Shown here: positions 5,947 to 13,303 of the stretch, in pieces
Layout: every line of letters starts with the position of its first letter
Position numbering within the stretch: the stretch's first letter is position 1
Assembly (NCBI GenBank): GCA_964551215.1
Contig: CAZKBV010000035.1
Span: 1-16,831, forward strand
Direction: 5' to 3'
Length of the DNA stretch: 16,831 nucleotides
From: JAFLUQ01 sp964551215
GTDB taxonomy: Bacteria; Bacillota; Clostridia; UMGS1883
Translations under genes and position numbers: made by a program
The notes under the pieces: generated by a model
The model's database searches: none
Told to the model about the DNA's origin: nothing
The model's input: only the letters and a program-made list of their open reading frames with translations

Positions 5947-6687
5947 TTACAATACCTTGGACAAAAATTCTTTTGTTCTGGGATTTTTGGGATTTGTAAA
6001 AATTTCTTCGGGAGTTCCCTGTTCGGCAATGACTCCATCGTCCATAAACAGCACCCTGTCGGCAACCTCACGGGCAAAGCCCATTTCGTGGGTGACAATT
6101 ACCATAGTCATGCCCTCCTTCGCCAGGTCAGCCATAACCTTCAGCACCTCGCCCACCATTTCGGGGTCGAGAGCGCTTGTAGGCTCGTCAAAGAGCATAA
6201 TTTCAGGACTCATAGCCAAAGCGCGGGCTATGGCGATACGCTGTTTTTGTCCGCCGCTGAGCTGCACGGGATAGCTGTCCGCCTTATCGGAAAGACCCAC
6301 GCGGTTTAAAAGCTCCTCCGCTTTTAACTTTGCCTCGTCCTTTGATTTAAATACCTTCAGCTTAAGGGGGGCAAGGGTAATATTTTCAATTACCTTAAGG
6401 TGAGGGAAAAGATTGAAGTGCTGGAAAACCATTCCCATGTTCCGGCGCAGCTTATTTATATTGACGCTTTTATCGGTTATATCCTCTCCGTCTATGAGAA
6501 TATGCCCTGCCGTAGGCCTTTCCAAAAGGTTAAGGCACCGAAGGAAGGTGCTTTTTCCGCTGCCGCTTGGGCCGATAACCGCCACGACCTCGCCTCGGCG
6601 GATATTTTCGGTTATACCTTTAAGCACCGGATTTTTGCCGAAGGATTTTTCAAGATCCGTGACTACTATTAGGTTATCTGTTGTCAC
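5947..6687 (-). CDS. polar amino acid ABC transporter ATP-binding protein, 246 aa
   Basis: The ATPase of a polar amino-acid importer (GlnQ/HisP type). All motifs are intact: Walker A GPSGSGKST (39-47), Q-loop Gln89, signature LSGGQKQR (143-150), Walker B IMLFDEP (163-169), D-loop SALD (171-174) and switch His200. Length is typical. Translation starts at GTG 6687, 10 nt after a full AAAGGAGG site (plus about 6698-6705); no better ATG exists. The start overlaps the end of the permease gene by 14 bp. Amino-acid specificity cannot be read from the ATPase. Confidence 0.95.
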   Translation of the reverse strand: MTTDNLIVVTDLEKSFGKNPVLKGITENIRRGEVVAVIGPSGSGKSTFLRCLNLLERPTAGHILIDGEDITDKSVNINKLRRNMGMVFQHFNLFPHLKVIENITLAPLKLKVFKSKDEAKLKAEELLNRVGLSDKADSYPVQLSGGQKQRIAIARALAMSPEIMLFDEPTSALDPEMVGEVLKVMADLAKEGMTMVIVTHEMGFAREVADRVLFMDDGVIAEQGTPEEIFTNPKNPRTKEFLSKVL

Positions 6688-7384
6688 TTTCCCTCAACCT
6701 CCTTTCAACTCGCCCGAATATAATTTCCAGTGATGTTGTCAGCACAAGATAAATCACTGCCGCCGAAACAAGGGGGAACCACGGCGAAAAGGTTCTGCTG
6801 CGGATTATGTCGGCTTTCTTTGTCAAGTCCTCCAACGCGACGTAACCGGCAATGGCGGTTTCCTTAATAAGCACAATAAATTCCTGAGTGTAGGTTGGGA
6901 AAGCGATTTTTATACCCTGCGGAAGCACAATTGAGCTCATGGTCTGCCACGAAGAAAGCCCCAGACTTCGTCCGGCCTCAATCTGCCCTTTATCCACAGC
7001 CTGAATTCCGCCTCGCAGAAGCTCGGCTATGTACGCGCCGCTGTTAAGTCCGAAAGCAATTATGGCCGCAACAATTTTGGGAATGTCGCTGGAGCCGAAA
7101 ACGCCGAAATATATTATAAGAAGCTGAACAACCATTGGCGTTCCGCGAAAAATTCGGATATATGTCTTTGAAATTACATTTAAAATTTTAATTTTCGATA
7201 TTTTCATAAGGCATAGAATTATGCCCAAAACAGTACCTATCAAAATCGCGCCGACAGTAAGCTCCACAGTTACGCCAAGCCCCTTCAGCAGCGAAAGCCA
7301 TCTGTCCTGTCTTAACAGGTTTTTTTCAAAGCCCTCGGCAAACGATGTTCCCAATTGTATAAACCGGTTTATTATCTGCTGCAA
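6674..7384 (-). CDS. polar amino acid ABC transporter permease (HisM/GlnP type), 236 aa
   Basis: The integral membrane subunit of the importer, probably acting as a homodimer because only one permease gene is present. It shows several hydrophobic helices (about 38-60, 84-96, 103-122, 162-182, 203-223), the conserved RIFRGTPMVVQLLI stretch (77-90), and the EAA coupling loop EAGRSLGLSSWQTM (136-149), which contacts the ATPase. The start is TTG 7384 with AAAGGAAG about 9 nt upstream. The gene lies 106 nt after the binding-protein gene, separated by a hairpin, and overlaps the ATPase gene. Confidence 0.93.
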   Translation of the reverse strand: MQQIINRFIQLGTSFAEGFEKNLLRQDRWLSLLKGLGVTVELTVGAILIGTVLGIILCLMKISKIKILNVISKTYIRIFRGTPMVVQLLIIYFGVFGSSDIPKIVAAIIAFGLNSGAYIAELLRGGIQAVDKGQIEAGRSLGLSSWQTMSSIVLPQGIKIAFPTYTQEFIVLIKETAIAGYVALEDLTKKADIIRSRTFSPWFPLVSAAVIYLVLTTSLEIIFGRVERRLRESDNR

Positions 7385-7412
7385 TCTTATTCACTTCCTT
7401 TTTTACAAAATG

Positions 7413-7438
7413 AAGGGGAACCGTGCGGGTTCCCCCTT
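7413..7438 (-). terminator. intercistronic hairpin between binding protein and permease genes
   Basis: AAGGGGAACC (7413-7422) pairs with GGTTCCCCCTT (7428-7438) with one bulge. On the minus strand it is followed by CATTTTG, not a proper U tract, so it probably acts as a weak terminator or 3'-end stabiliser giving more binding protein than permease. Known importer operons often have this arrangement. Confidence 0.6.
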
Positions 7439-7490
7439 GACATTTTATGTATGCTTTTTACGAATTTTACTTAGCGGCTTCGCCTTTGGT

Positions 7491-8321
7491 TTATTCCTCA
7501 AAGTCAAGGCCGTATTTTGTAAGCATTTCGTCCTTCTTGCCGTTTTCTTCAAGCTCCGTAAGGCAGTTGTTTATTTCTTCAAGCAGGACGGGGTTGTCCT
7601 TGCGCACCGCAATGGCGTATTCCTCGGCTGTAAGAGCTTCGTCGAGAATCGTAAGAGCCTCGTTCTGCTCAACAATTCTCTTTGCGGGCTGCTCGTCAAG
7701 CACAACGGCGTCAAGCTTGCCGTTGGCAAGGTCAATCGCCGCGTCAACGGCCTTCTTAAAGCGGTTAAGCTCGGCTCCCTCAACGTTTTCGTCAACGTAA
7801 ATATCGCCGGTTGTGCCTTCCTGAACGCCTATCTTCTTTCCGGCAAGGTCTGCGGAAGAAGCAACGGTTGCGCCCTCCTTGGGAACGATAATAACCTGCG
7901 CGGCTCTGTAGTAGGGGTTCGAGAAATTAACAACCTCGGCACGCTCCTCGGTTACGCTCATTCCCGCAAGAATCATATCGATTTTGCCGGAAACAAGGGC
8001 GTTAATAAGGGAATCGAAGTTCATATCCTCAACCTTAAGCTCCATTCCTGTGAAAGCGGCGATTTCGGCGGCGGTATCAATATCGTAGCCGACAATCTGG
8101 TCGTTTTCACGGTACTCAAATGGCTCAAACTCGGCATTTGTACCCATAACGAGAGTGTCCTTGCCAAGCTCATCGGCAACAATGGAAGCCGAAGCCGTGG
8201 CTTCGCCCTGAGAATCAGGCTCGCTAAGGGGCTGGGATTCTTCCTTTTCGCCACAGGCCGCAAACGCACATACCGCAAGGGCAAGGGCAAGGGCCAGAGC
8301 GAGAATTTTTGTCTTTTTCAT
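7491..8321 (-). CDS. amino acid-binding lipoprotein (solute-binding family 3), 276 aa
   Basis: The extracellular ligand-binding subunit of the importer, anchored to the membrane as a lipoprotein. Signal peptide 1-22 with lipobox ending AFAAC (Cys23), then a Ser/Glu-rich spacer to about 50, then a two-lobed family 3 domain. Landmarks are FEPFEY (65-70), GYDID (78-82), DSLINALVSGKIDMILAGMS (103-122), Arg127 in TEERAEVVNFSNPYY (the residue that usually binds the ligand carboxylate), and GVQEGTTGD (165-173). A strong AGGAGG precedes ATG 8321, and a TTGCAA-17-TATAAT promoter lies just upstream. First gene of the importer unit. Which amino acid it binds is not determinable here. Confidence 0.94.
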   Translation of the reverse strand: MKKTKILALALALALAVCAFAACGEKEESQPLSEPDSQGEATASASIVADELGKDTLVMGTNAEFEPFEYRENDQIVGYDIDTAAEIAAFTGMELKVEDMNFDSLINALVSGKIDMILAGMSVTEERAEVVNFSNPYYRAAQVIIVPKEGATVASSADLAGKKIGVQEGTTGDIYVDENVEGAELNRFKKAVDAAIDLANGKLDAVVLDEQPAKRIVEQNEALTILDEALTAEEYAIAVRKDNPVLLEEINNCLTELEENGKKDEMLTKYGLDFEE

Positions 8322-8355
8322 GGTAAATTCCTCCTAAATATTTAATTCAACTGCT

Positions 8356-8384
8356 ATTATAATACAGCTGTATAAAATTTGCAA
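8356..8384 (-). promoter_or_regulatory. promoter of the amino-acid importer operon
   Basis: On the minus strand TTGCAA (plus 8379-8384) and TATAAT (plus 8356-8361) with a 17-bp spacer, about 25 nt upstream of the AGGAGG site of the binding-protein gene. Confidence 0.75.
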
Positions 8385-8432
8385 GAGTTTTTTGACAATG
8401 TATCTAATCAAATTTTACGTATTTTTGCGGTT

Positions 8433-9065
8433 TTACTTAACACGAACTATCATTTCCGCGCTCACCCCGTTGGGAGCTGTGGCGGTAAGGGTGGTTTTGC
8501 CGCGGCCTACGCCCTTAAGCACCTTTCCTTCTATTCTTGCCACGCTTGCGTCGGCAACCTTAAGAGTAACCTTGTCGCTGCTGTCGGAGGGAGTTTTCTC
8601 AACTACAATTTCATAGCTCCGGTCGGCGGAAATGGAAACATCCTCTGTGCCGCCTCCTTTTATGGAGATTTTAAGGGCCGTTATATCGCTTTCGCCGCTT
8701 ATAAAGTCCTCGTCGGCGGCGGAAGGAACAAGGGACGTAACCTCGTTGCCGTTCTCGTCTATAAACCTTGCCGCTCCCGTTCCGGCCACAACAGCCTCCG
8801 CGTCAAAGCCTTTTTCGCCCTTTACGCTTATAACGGCTATTCCATTGCCCAAGGCCTTCACCGTGCCGTTTTCGTCAACGCTGACAATGTCCGGGTCGGT
8901 AGAGGAAAATTCAAGCTTCTCGTCCTTTCCGCAGGAAACCGTGAGGGTTTTTTCCTCCCCCAGCGAAAGGCGGATATTCTCGTCCTTTATTTTCACTCCC
9001 GAGCCGCACCCCGTCGGCAGCAAAATCAGCGTTAAAGCAAAAAGCAGCAAAATTTTTCTGCGCAA
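8433..9065 (-). CDS. Ig-like (Big_2) domain lipoprotein, second of pair, 211 aa
   Basis: A surface lipoprotein with no enzyme motif. From TTG 9065 the sequence reads MRRKILLLFALTLILLPTGC: signal peptide with lipobox LPTGC (Cys20). Two bacterial Ig-like modules follow. The first (about 25-95) has SLGEEKTLTVS and FSSTDPDIVSVDENGTVKAL, and the second (about 130-210) has VKTxxD-like spacing and ends TATAPNGVSAEMIVRVK, both typical of Big_2. An upstream GTG at 9074 directly abuts the AAGGAAG site, whereas TTG 9065 lies 8 nt from it, so I chose the latter. It follows the related lipoprotein gene by about 68 nt, probably in one transcript. Likely role: cell-surface scaffolding or adhesion; inferred only. 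Confidence 0.82.
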   Translation of the reverse strand: MRRKILLLFALTLILLPTGCGSGVKIKDENIRLSLGEEKTLTVSCGKDEKLEFSSTDPDIVSVDENGTVKALGNGIAVISVKGEKGFDAEAVVAGTGAARFIDENGNEVTSLVPSAADEDFISGESDITALKISIKGGGTEDVSISADRSYEIVVEKTPSDSSDKVTLKVADASVARIEGKVLKGVGRGKTTLTATAPNGVSAEMIVRVK

Positions 9066-9132
9066 ATTAAGCACTTCCTTTAATCGGGCAAGGAATGTTT
9101 TTCATTCCGACATCCCTCTGTTCCCGCTTCAA

Positions 9133-9792
9133 TCAGTTTCTCACAAATATCTTAAAGGTGTCGCTTACCCCGTTTGGCGCGGTGGCCGTAATGGTTGCGG
9201 TACCCTTGCCCACGGGATACACCGTACCTTCGGAATCCACATCGCACACGGAAGAATCCGAGCTTTCAAAATAGATTGTGTCATCGCAGTCCGAAGGAGT
9301 GACGCTGACCTTTAAGTACGCTTCGTCATCTTTCCCCAAAATAAGAGTTTCGTCCTCGGTCATACCGTTAAGGGAAAGCTGGATATTTGTTATTTTGGAA
9401 TCTTGGTTATAGCTTCTCTTTGTTACGGAAGTGACGTTTCCGTCTTTATCAACCTGTCTAACCACCGTTTCCGTACCCTTAACGCCGTTGCCCACAACAA
9501 GACCGATGCTGTCGGAGCCGCTGTCTGTACGGGCGGTAATAACCGTTATGCCGTTCGATACGCCGGAAAGCTTGCCGTCGGTGGTAATAACCGCAACGTC
9601 CGTATCCTCGCAGCTCCACTTTATGGCTTCACTTTTTTTCATCTGAGCGGTAACCGAGATTTCGTCCCCTACCGCAAGATGTATCGGTTCCTCGTCGCTT
9701 TTAATTTTAACAGCCTGCTCCTTTTCACCGCAGGCCGAAAAGGAAAACGCGACAATGCACGCCGATATAAGCGAAAAAATTCTTTTTTTCAT
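9133..9792 (-). CDS. Ig-like (Big_2) domain lipoprotein, first of pair, 219 aa
   Basis: A paralogue of its downstream neighbour. From ATG 9792 it has MKKRIFSLISAC and a signal peptide ending FSFSAC (Cys21). Two Ig-like modules follow: the first with HLAVGDEISVTAQ, DTDVAVITTDGKLSGVSNG and ITVITA, the second ending TATAPNGVSDTFKIFVRN, nearly the same closing motif as in the neighbour. Between them lies a GNGVKGTETVVRQVDKDGN stretch, equivalent to GTGAARFIDENGN in the neighbour, so the pair arose by duplication. ATG 9792 was preferred to an upstream in-frame start because GAGGAG lies 10 nt before it. A good promoter lies just upstream. Function unknown; surface-exposed by inference. Confidence 0.82.
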   Translation of the reverse strand: MKKRIFSLISACIVAFSFSACGEKEQAVKIKSDEEPIHLAVGDEISVTAQMKKSEAIKWSCEDTDVAVITTDGKLSGVSNGITVITARTDSGSDSIGLVVGNGVKGTETVVRQVDKDGNVTSVTKRSYNQDSKITNIQLSLNGMTEDETLILGKDDEAYLKVSVTPSDCDDTIYFESSDSSVCDVDSEGTVYPVGKGTATITATAPNGVSDTFKIFVRN

Positions 9793-9825
9793 AGAAAGCA
9801 CACTCCTCTGCACATTATATATTTT

Positions 9826-9854
9826 ATTATACTACAACTTGCGGCTTTTTTCAA
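9826..9854 (-). promoter_or_regulatory. promoter of the Big_2 lipoprotein pair
   Basis: On the minus strand TTGAAA (plus 9849-9854) and TATAAT (plus 9826-9831) with a 17-bp spacer, about 15-25 nt upstream of the GAGGAG site. The interval 9832-9919 is AT-rich; T runs on the minus strand near 9860-9888 could end the preceding gene's transcript, but no good stem is visible. Confidence 0.75.
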
Positions 9855-9919
9855 TAAAATATTTTAAAAAAGCAAAAAAACTTTACAATTGCGGCGGAAA
9901 TACTCAAAGGAAGGCGCCC

Positions 9920-10981
9920 TTAGACATGGCGGATTCCGCAGTAGCGTGAAATTTCGCTGTTTAAGGACGCGATATCTGTCATGTCGAGGGTGCTTATGCT
10001 GCTTCGGCCCGTAAAAGCGCAGATTTTGCCGAAATCCTTCTTCATGGAGGCAAAAAAAGCGTCCAGTCTTTCCCTTGTTTCTTCCGGAGAAAGCGTCATC
10101 CGGCGGTTTTCGTCAAGGGCGGCGGCGTTCAAAACCGCCGTCGCTCCCGAAACAGCCGTCGCTCCCATTGCGATGGCCTTTGCCGCGTCCGCCGCCGAGG
10201 ATATGCCCCCGCTGATTATTATGTCCAAGTCGGAATTTATCTTTGCCAGATGCCTTTTTGCGCGGCTCAGAGCGTAAACCGCGGGTACGGCGCAGCCGTA
10301 AAGCTCCGGACAGGGCTGCCATGAACCGGCAAAGCGGCAGTCCAAAGTCACGAAGTCCGCTTCGGCCTCCGCCACGGCGTCCAAATCCTCTTCAATTCTT
10401 CCGGCGGCCAGCTTGACGCCTACGGGCTTTCCGCCGCTACCTTCCCTAAGACCGTCTATCAGGATACGAAGGTCAGCCGGGGAATTGATTTCCCCAAAGC
10501 GCCCTTGGGTGGAGAAAAAGGCCGTCGGCTCACTTCCCCGCATCCGGTACATTTCTTCGGGAAGCCCTTCGGGCAGCTCCTCTCCCAGCGCGCCCTTTGC
10601 TCCCTGACCGATTTTGATTTCCACGCCGCCGCAGCGGTCCAAAACCTCCGGAGTAAGCCCGTAAAGCCCGGGAGTGTACTCGTATATGTAGGCGGAGGAA
10701 AGCTCCATTTCCTCCTTTAAAACTCCGCCGTCGCCGCTGCCCGACGCCGTACCCGCGTCCCTTGCGGAGGCCGCGATAATCAGCTTAAGGCTGTCCGGCA
10801 CGGAGCCGCGGCTCATGTGGGACACAAGGAAGGGCATATCCAGCCTTAACGGTATCAGGGCGTTTTTCCCCACAACGGCGGAAAGCTCCGCCTCGGCGGG
10901 GCTGAAAAGGGGCGGTCGGGAAAGCTGTGCCGGCAGGAGTATTATATCCTCCCATAGGGAGGGCTCAGATTTATGATTCAT
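9920..10981 (-). CDS. diverged stand-alone glutamate synthase FMN-domain-like protein, 353 aa
   Basis: Related to the FMN/glutamate-synthase domain of GltB, a TIM barrel that reduces 2-iminoglutarate to glutamate. Recognisable blocks: GGVEIKIGQGAKGALGEELP (118-137; usual form IKxGQGAKPGxGGxLP), GEINSPADLRILIDGL (163-178), KPVGVKLAAG (185-194), ADFVTLDC (208-215) and DIIISGGISSAADAAKAIAM (253-272). Missing are the GHDGGTGA flavin loop, replaced by LDCRFAGSWQPCPE, and the cysteine cluster that normally follows the barrel (a form such as CxxxxCP). It is shorter than archaeal-type GltB (about 500 residues). ATG 10981 has GGAGAG about 8 nt upstream. It may be a flavoprotein of different function, or a degenerate GltB. 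Its leader carries repeat copy B. Confidence 0.72.
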   Translation of the reverse strand: MNHKSEPSLWEDIILLPAQLSRPPLFSPAEAELSAVVGKNALIPLRLDMPFLVSHMSRGSVPDSLKLIIAASARDAGTASGSGDGGVLKEEMELSSAYIYEYTPGLYGLTPEVLDRCGGVEIKIGQGAKGALGEELPEGLPEEMYRMRGSEPTAFFSTQGRFGEINSPADLRILIDGLREGSGGKPVGVKLAAGRIEEDLDAVAEAEADFVTLDCRFAGSWQPCPELYGCAVPAVYALSRAKRHLAKINSDLDIIISGGISSAADAAKAIAMGATAVSGATAVLNAAALDENRRMTLSPEETRERLDAFFASMKKDFGKICAFTGRSSISTLDMTDIASLNSEISRYCGIRHV

Positions 10982-11005
10982 GGAAAGCTCTCTCCATTCT
11001 TCCGT

Positions 11006-11096
11006 TATAACCTACGCGCGGATGTCCCCCGCGCAGGTTGCAATCTATCGCAAGCTCTGTTTCAAGCAAGCTTGGCGGAGCGTTGCTCCGATTTAA
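11006..11096 (-). repeat. structured dispersed repeat, copy B (in mRNA leader)
   Basis: Its reverse complement matches copy A end to end and copy C in 45 of the 49 shared bases. In this copy GGAGC (plus 11086-11090 region) can pair with GCTCC, or GCTCCG can pair with CAGAGC further on; the two are mutually exclusive. The second hairpin is AACCT and GCGCGG paired with CCGCGC and AGGTT. It lies between the minus-strand promoter at 11134-11162 and the start codon at 10981, in sense orientation, so it is transcribed as most of that leader. Confidence 0.82.
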
Positions 11097-11133
11097 AAAT
11101 TCCCCTAACGCCGGGGCAGCTTAATACTTCTAC

Positions 11134-11162
11134 ATTATACTATCATTTTCGATAAAATTCAA
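11134..11162 (-). promoter_or_regulatory. promoter of the glutamate-synthase-like gene
   Basis: On the minus strand TTGAAT (plus 11157-11162) and TATAAT (plus 11134-11139) with a 17-bp spacer. The start site near 11127 gives a leader of about 145 nt that contains repeat copy B. A small CCCC...GGGG hairpin (plus 11102-11115) opens the leader. Confidence 0.75.
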
Positions 11163-11184
11163 TAGAATTTATTTAAAAAATATG

Positions 11185-11213
11185 TTGACGGAAAAAATTT
11201 AACGTGATATACT
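11185..11213 (+). promoter_or_regulatory. promoter of pgi
   Basis: TTGACG at 11185-11190 and TATACT at 11208-11213, 17-bp spacer, with TG at 11205-11206 giving an extended -10. It is divergent from, and only about 23 bp from, the promoter of the minus-strand neighbour, so the two could share control. Confidence 0.8.
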
Positions 11214-11245
11214 GTTATTAATAAAATAATAGGAGGATTTTGGCA

Positions 11246-12595
11246 ATGACAAAGATAAAATTTGACCTTTCTAAGGCGTCCTCGTTTATTTCCGACGGCG
11301 AAATAAGGGGAATTGCCCCCGCAATCGAAGCGGCGCACAACACACTCCACCGCGGCAGCGGAGCCGGCAGCGACTTCTTGGGCTGGGTAAACCTTCCCCG
11401 CGATTATGACAAGGAGGAGTTCGCCAGAATAAAAAAGGCCGCCGAAAAAATAAAAAGCGACAGTCAGGCTCTCATCGTTATAGGTATAGGCGGCAGCTAT
11501 CTGGGCGCAAGAATGGTTATCGAAATGCTCAGCCACAATTTCTTTAACGTAAGCGAAAAAGCGAGAAACGGCAGCCCTCAGATATTCTTTGCCGGCAACT
11601 CCATAAGCTCCACTTATCTTTGCGACCTTATAGAAACCGTCAAGGACATTGATTTTTCGGTGAACATAATTTCCAAAAGCGGAACTACCACCGAGCCTGC
11701 CATTGCCTTCAGAGTTTTCCGCGACCTTCTTGAAAAGAAGTACGGCAAGGAAGGCGCGAGAGGCAGAATCTACGCCACTACCGACAAAGCCAAGGGCGCC
11801 CTTAAAAATCTCGCCGACGAGGAAGGCTACGAAACCTTCGTTGTTCCCGACGATGTAGGCGGGCGCTACAGCGTGCTTACGGCTGTGGGGCTGCTTCCCA
11901 TCGCGGCCTCCGGTTTGGATATCGACGCGCTTATGAAGGGCGCCGAGGACGCTATGCTTGCCTACGACGACCCGGACGTTGAGAAAAACGACTGCTACAA
12001 ATATGTCGCCGCCCGCAACGCCCTTTACCGCAAGGGGCGCACCACGGAAATGCTTATCAATTATGAGCCTCAGGTACACTACTTCGGCGAATGGTGGAAG
12101 CAGCTTTTCGGCGAAAGCGAAGGCAAGGACGGCAAAGGCATATTCCCCGCCGCCGCGGATTTCTCCAGCGACCTCCACTCTATGGGTCAGTATATTCAAG
12201 AGGGTCTTAGGATAATGTTCGAGACTGTTGTGTTCTTTGAAAATCCCCGCAAGGATATTGAAATCGGCGTCGATGAAGCCAATGTGGACGGGCTTAATTT
12301 CCTTGCCGGCAAAAACGTAAGCTACGTAAACGAGCAGGCTTTTAACGGAACCCTTCTCGCTCACACCGACGGCAACGTACCCAACCTTGTTGTAAAGGCC
12401 GAAAGGATGGACGAGTACTGCTTGGGGAATCTTATATACTTCTTCGAAAAGGCCTGCGGCATAAGCGGGTATGTGTTGGGAGTAAACCCCTTCAACCAGC
12501 CCGGCGTTGAAGCGTATAAGAAAAATATGTTCGCCCTTCTCGGCAAGCCCGGCTATGAGGACGCTCAGGCGGCGCTTAAGGCGCGGCTTGGCTGA
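11246..12595 (+). CDS. pgi: glucose-6-phosphate isomerase, 449 aa
   Basis: Interconverts glucose 6-phosphate and fructose 6-phosphate in glycolysis and gluconeogenesis; cytoplasmic. Family landmarks: GIGGSYLGARM (80-90), the sugar-phosphate site SKSGTTTEP (143-151), PGI signature GGRYS (205-209), catalytic Glu290 (FGESEGKDGKG), His311 (DLHSMGQY), and NPFNQPGVEAYK (414-425) with catalytic Lys425. Length fits the short bacterial PGI class. ATG 11246 was chosen because AGGAGG (11231-11236) is 9 nt upstream; an in-frame TTG at 11240 is too close. A weak hairpin (GCTGAGG/CCTCGGC, about 12591-12610) follows the stop without a U tract. Confidence 0.97.
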   Translation: MTKIKFDLSKASSFISDGEIRGIAPAIEAAHNTLHRGSGAGSDFLGWVNLPRDYDKEEFARIKKAAEKIKSDSQALIVIGIGGSYLGARMVIEMLSHNFFNVSEKARNGSPQIFFAGNSISSTYLCDLIETVKDIDFSVNIISKSGTTTEPAIAFRVFRDLLEKKYGKEGARGRIYATTDKAKGALKNLADEEGYETFVVPDDVGGRYSVLTAVGLLPIAASGLDIDALMKGAEDAMLAYDDPDVEKNDCYKYVAARNALYRKGRTTEMLINYEPQVHYFGEWWKQLFGESEGKDGKGIFPAAADFSSDLHSMGQYIQEGLRIMFETVVFFENPRKDIEIGVDEANVDGLNFLAGKNVSYVNEQAFNGTLLAHTDGNVPNLVVKAERMDEYCLGNLIYFFEKACGISGYVLGVNPFNQPGVEAYKKNMFALLGKPGYEDAQAALKARLG

Positions 12596-12660
12596 GGATA
12601 AAGCCTCGGCGCAATTTAAGCGGGATTTACAAAATATTTATATATTTTTCATAAAACCAC

Positions 12661-12689
12661 TTGCATTTATCGGGGAATTATAGTATAAT
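12661..12689 (+). promoter_or_regulatory. promoter of the small P-loop gene
   Basis: TTGCAT at 12661-12666 and TATAAT at 12684-12689 with a 17-bp spacer, upstream of AAGGAGG at 12718-12724. Confidence 0.75.
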
Positions 12690-12734
12690 AATTACAAACA
12701 AATCTTCAATTTATCTTAAGGAGGCTAATATTTC

Positions 12735-13142
12735 ATGGTTAAGGTTATAATCGGCGAAAAAGGCACAGGAAAAACCGCTAAGCTTATTGACGCTGTAAAC
12801 GCGGCGGAAGCTGCTTCCACCGGAAGCATCGTGTTCATAAATAAGGGTGATAGGCACATTTTCGATCTCACTCACAGGGTGAGAATCGTTGATACAGATG
12901 AGTACGGCATTGCGGGCTATGATGAATTTTACGGCTTTATATGCGGAATACTTTCCCAAAACTACGATATTGCCAACATCTTTGTTGACAGCATAACCAA
13001 AATTGTCAACAAGGATATGGCGGCGCTTTCCGTTTGCTTGGACAGGCTTGAATCCATTTCTGAAAAAACCAACACCGAAATAATGATTATAGTAAGCATG
13101 AGCGAAAAAGACGCTCCCGACGGAATTAAGAAGTACATCTAA
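12735..13142 (+). CDS. small P-loop NTP-binding protein, 135 aa
   Basis: A compact nucleotide-binding protein of a type I recall as widespread in Clostridia and usually left as hypothetical ATP-binding protein. A Walker A motif GEKGTGKT occupies residues 7-14, right at the N-terminus; VDTDEY (52-57) and a hydrophobic NIFVDS strand (81-86) could supply the Walker B acid. No other domain is present and it is near the minimum size for a P-loop fold. Biological role unknown. AAGGAGG lies 10 nt before ATG; it has its own promoter and terminator, so it is a single-gene unit. Nothing links it functionally to its neighbours. Confidence 0.85.
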   Translation: MVKVIIGEKGTGKTAKLIDAVNAAEAASTGSIVFINKGDRHIFDLTHRVRIVDTDEYGIAGYDEFYGFICGILSQNYDIANIFVDSITKIVNKDMAALSVCLDRLESISEKTNTEIMIIVSMSEKDAPDGIKKYI

Positions 13143-13163
13143 ATTTAAGCAATTAAATTATGG

Positions 13164-13194
13164 CTGCGGCGGGAAATTTCTGCCGCAGTTTTTT
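13164..13194 (+). terminator. terminator of the small P-loop gene
   Basis: CTGCGGC (13164-13170) pairs with GCCGCAG (13182-13188), followed by TTTTTT (13189-13194), 22 nt after the stop. Confidence 0.85.
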
Positions 13195-13224
13195 GAAGAT
13201 TCCATAGGGATTTAGCTTATTTTG

Positions 13225-13254
13225 TTGATTTTTCAATATGAATTTCAATATAAA
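13225..13254 (+). promoter_or_regulatory. possible promoter of the diguanylate cyclase gene
   Basis: TTGATT at 13225-13230 and TATAAA at 13249-13254 with an 18-bp spacer. The spacer region contains TTTCAATAT twice (13231-13239 and 13243-13251), which could be a regulator site or chance. Confidence 0.45.
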
Positions 13255-13303
13255 TACGAGATACTTTTTCCATAAGCAATTTATGTTTTGAACTTACGAT
13301 GGG

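Noticed and set aside
7221..8345. A 374-codon open frame on the plus strand
   Set aside because: It is antisense to the permease and binding-protein genes, both of which are well supported.
11006..11096. A known metabolite riboswitch in the leader of the glutamate-synthase-like gene
   Set aside because: The same sequence recurs near unrelated genes (1146-1235 and 16783-16831), in one case downstream and antisense, so a dispersed repeat explains it better.
11159..12364. A 401-codon open frame on the minus strand
   Set aside because: It is antisense to pgi, shows no family motif, and would run over the divergent promoters.
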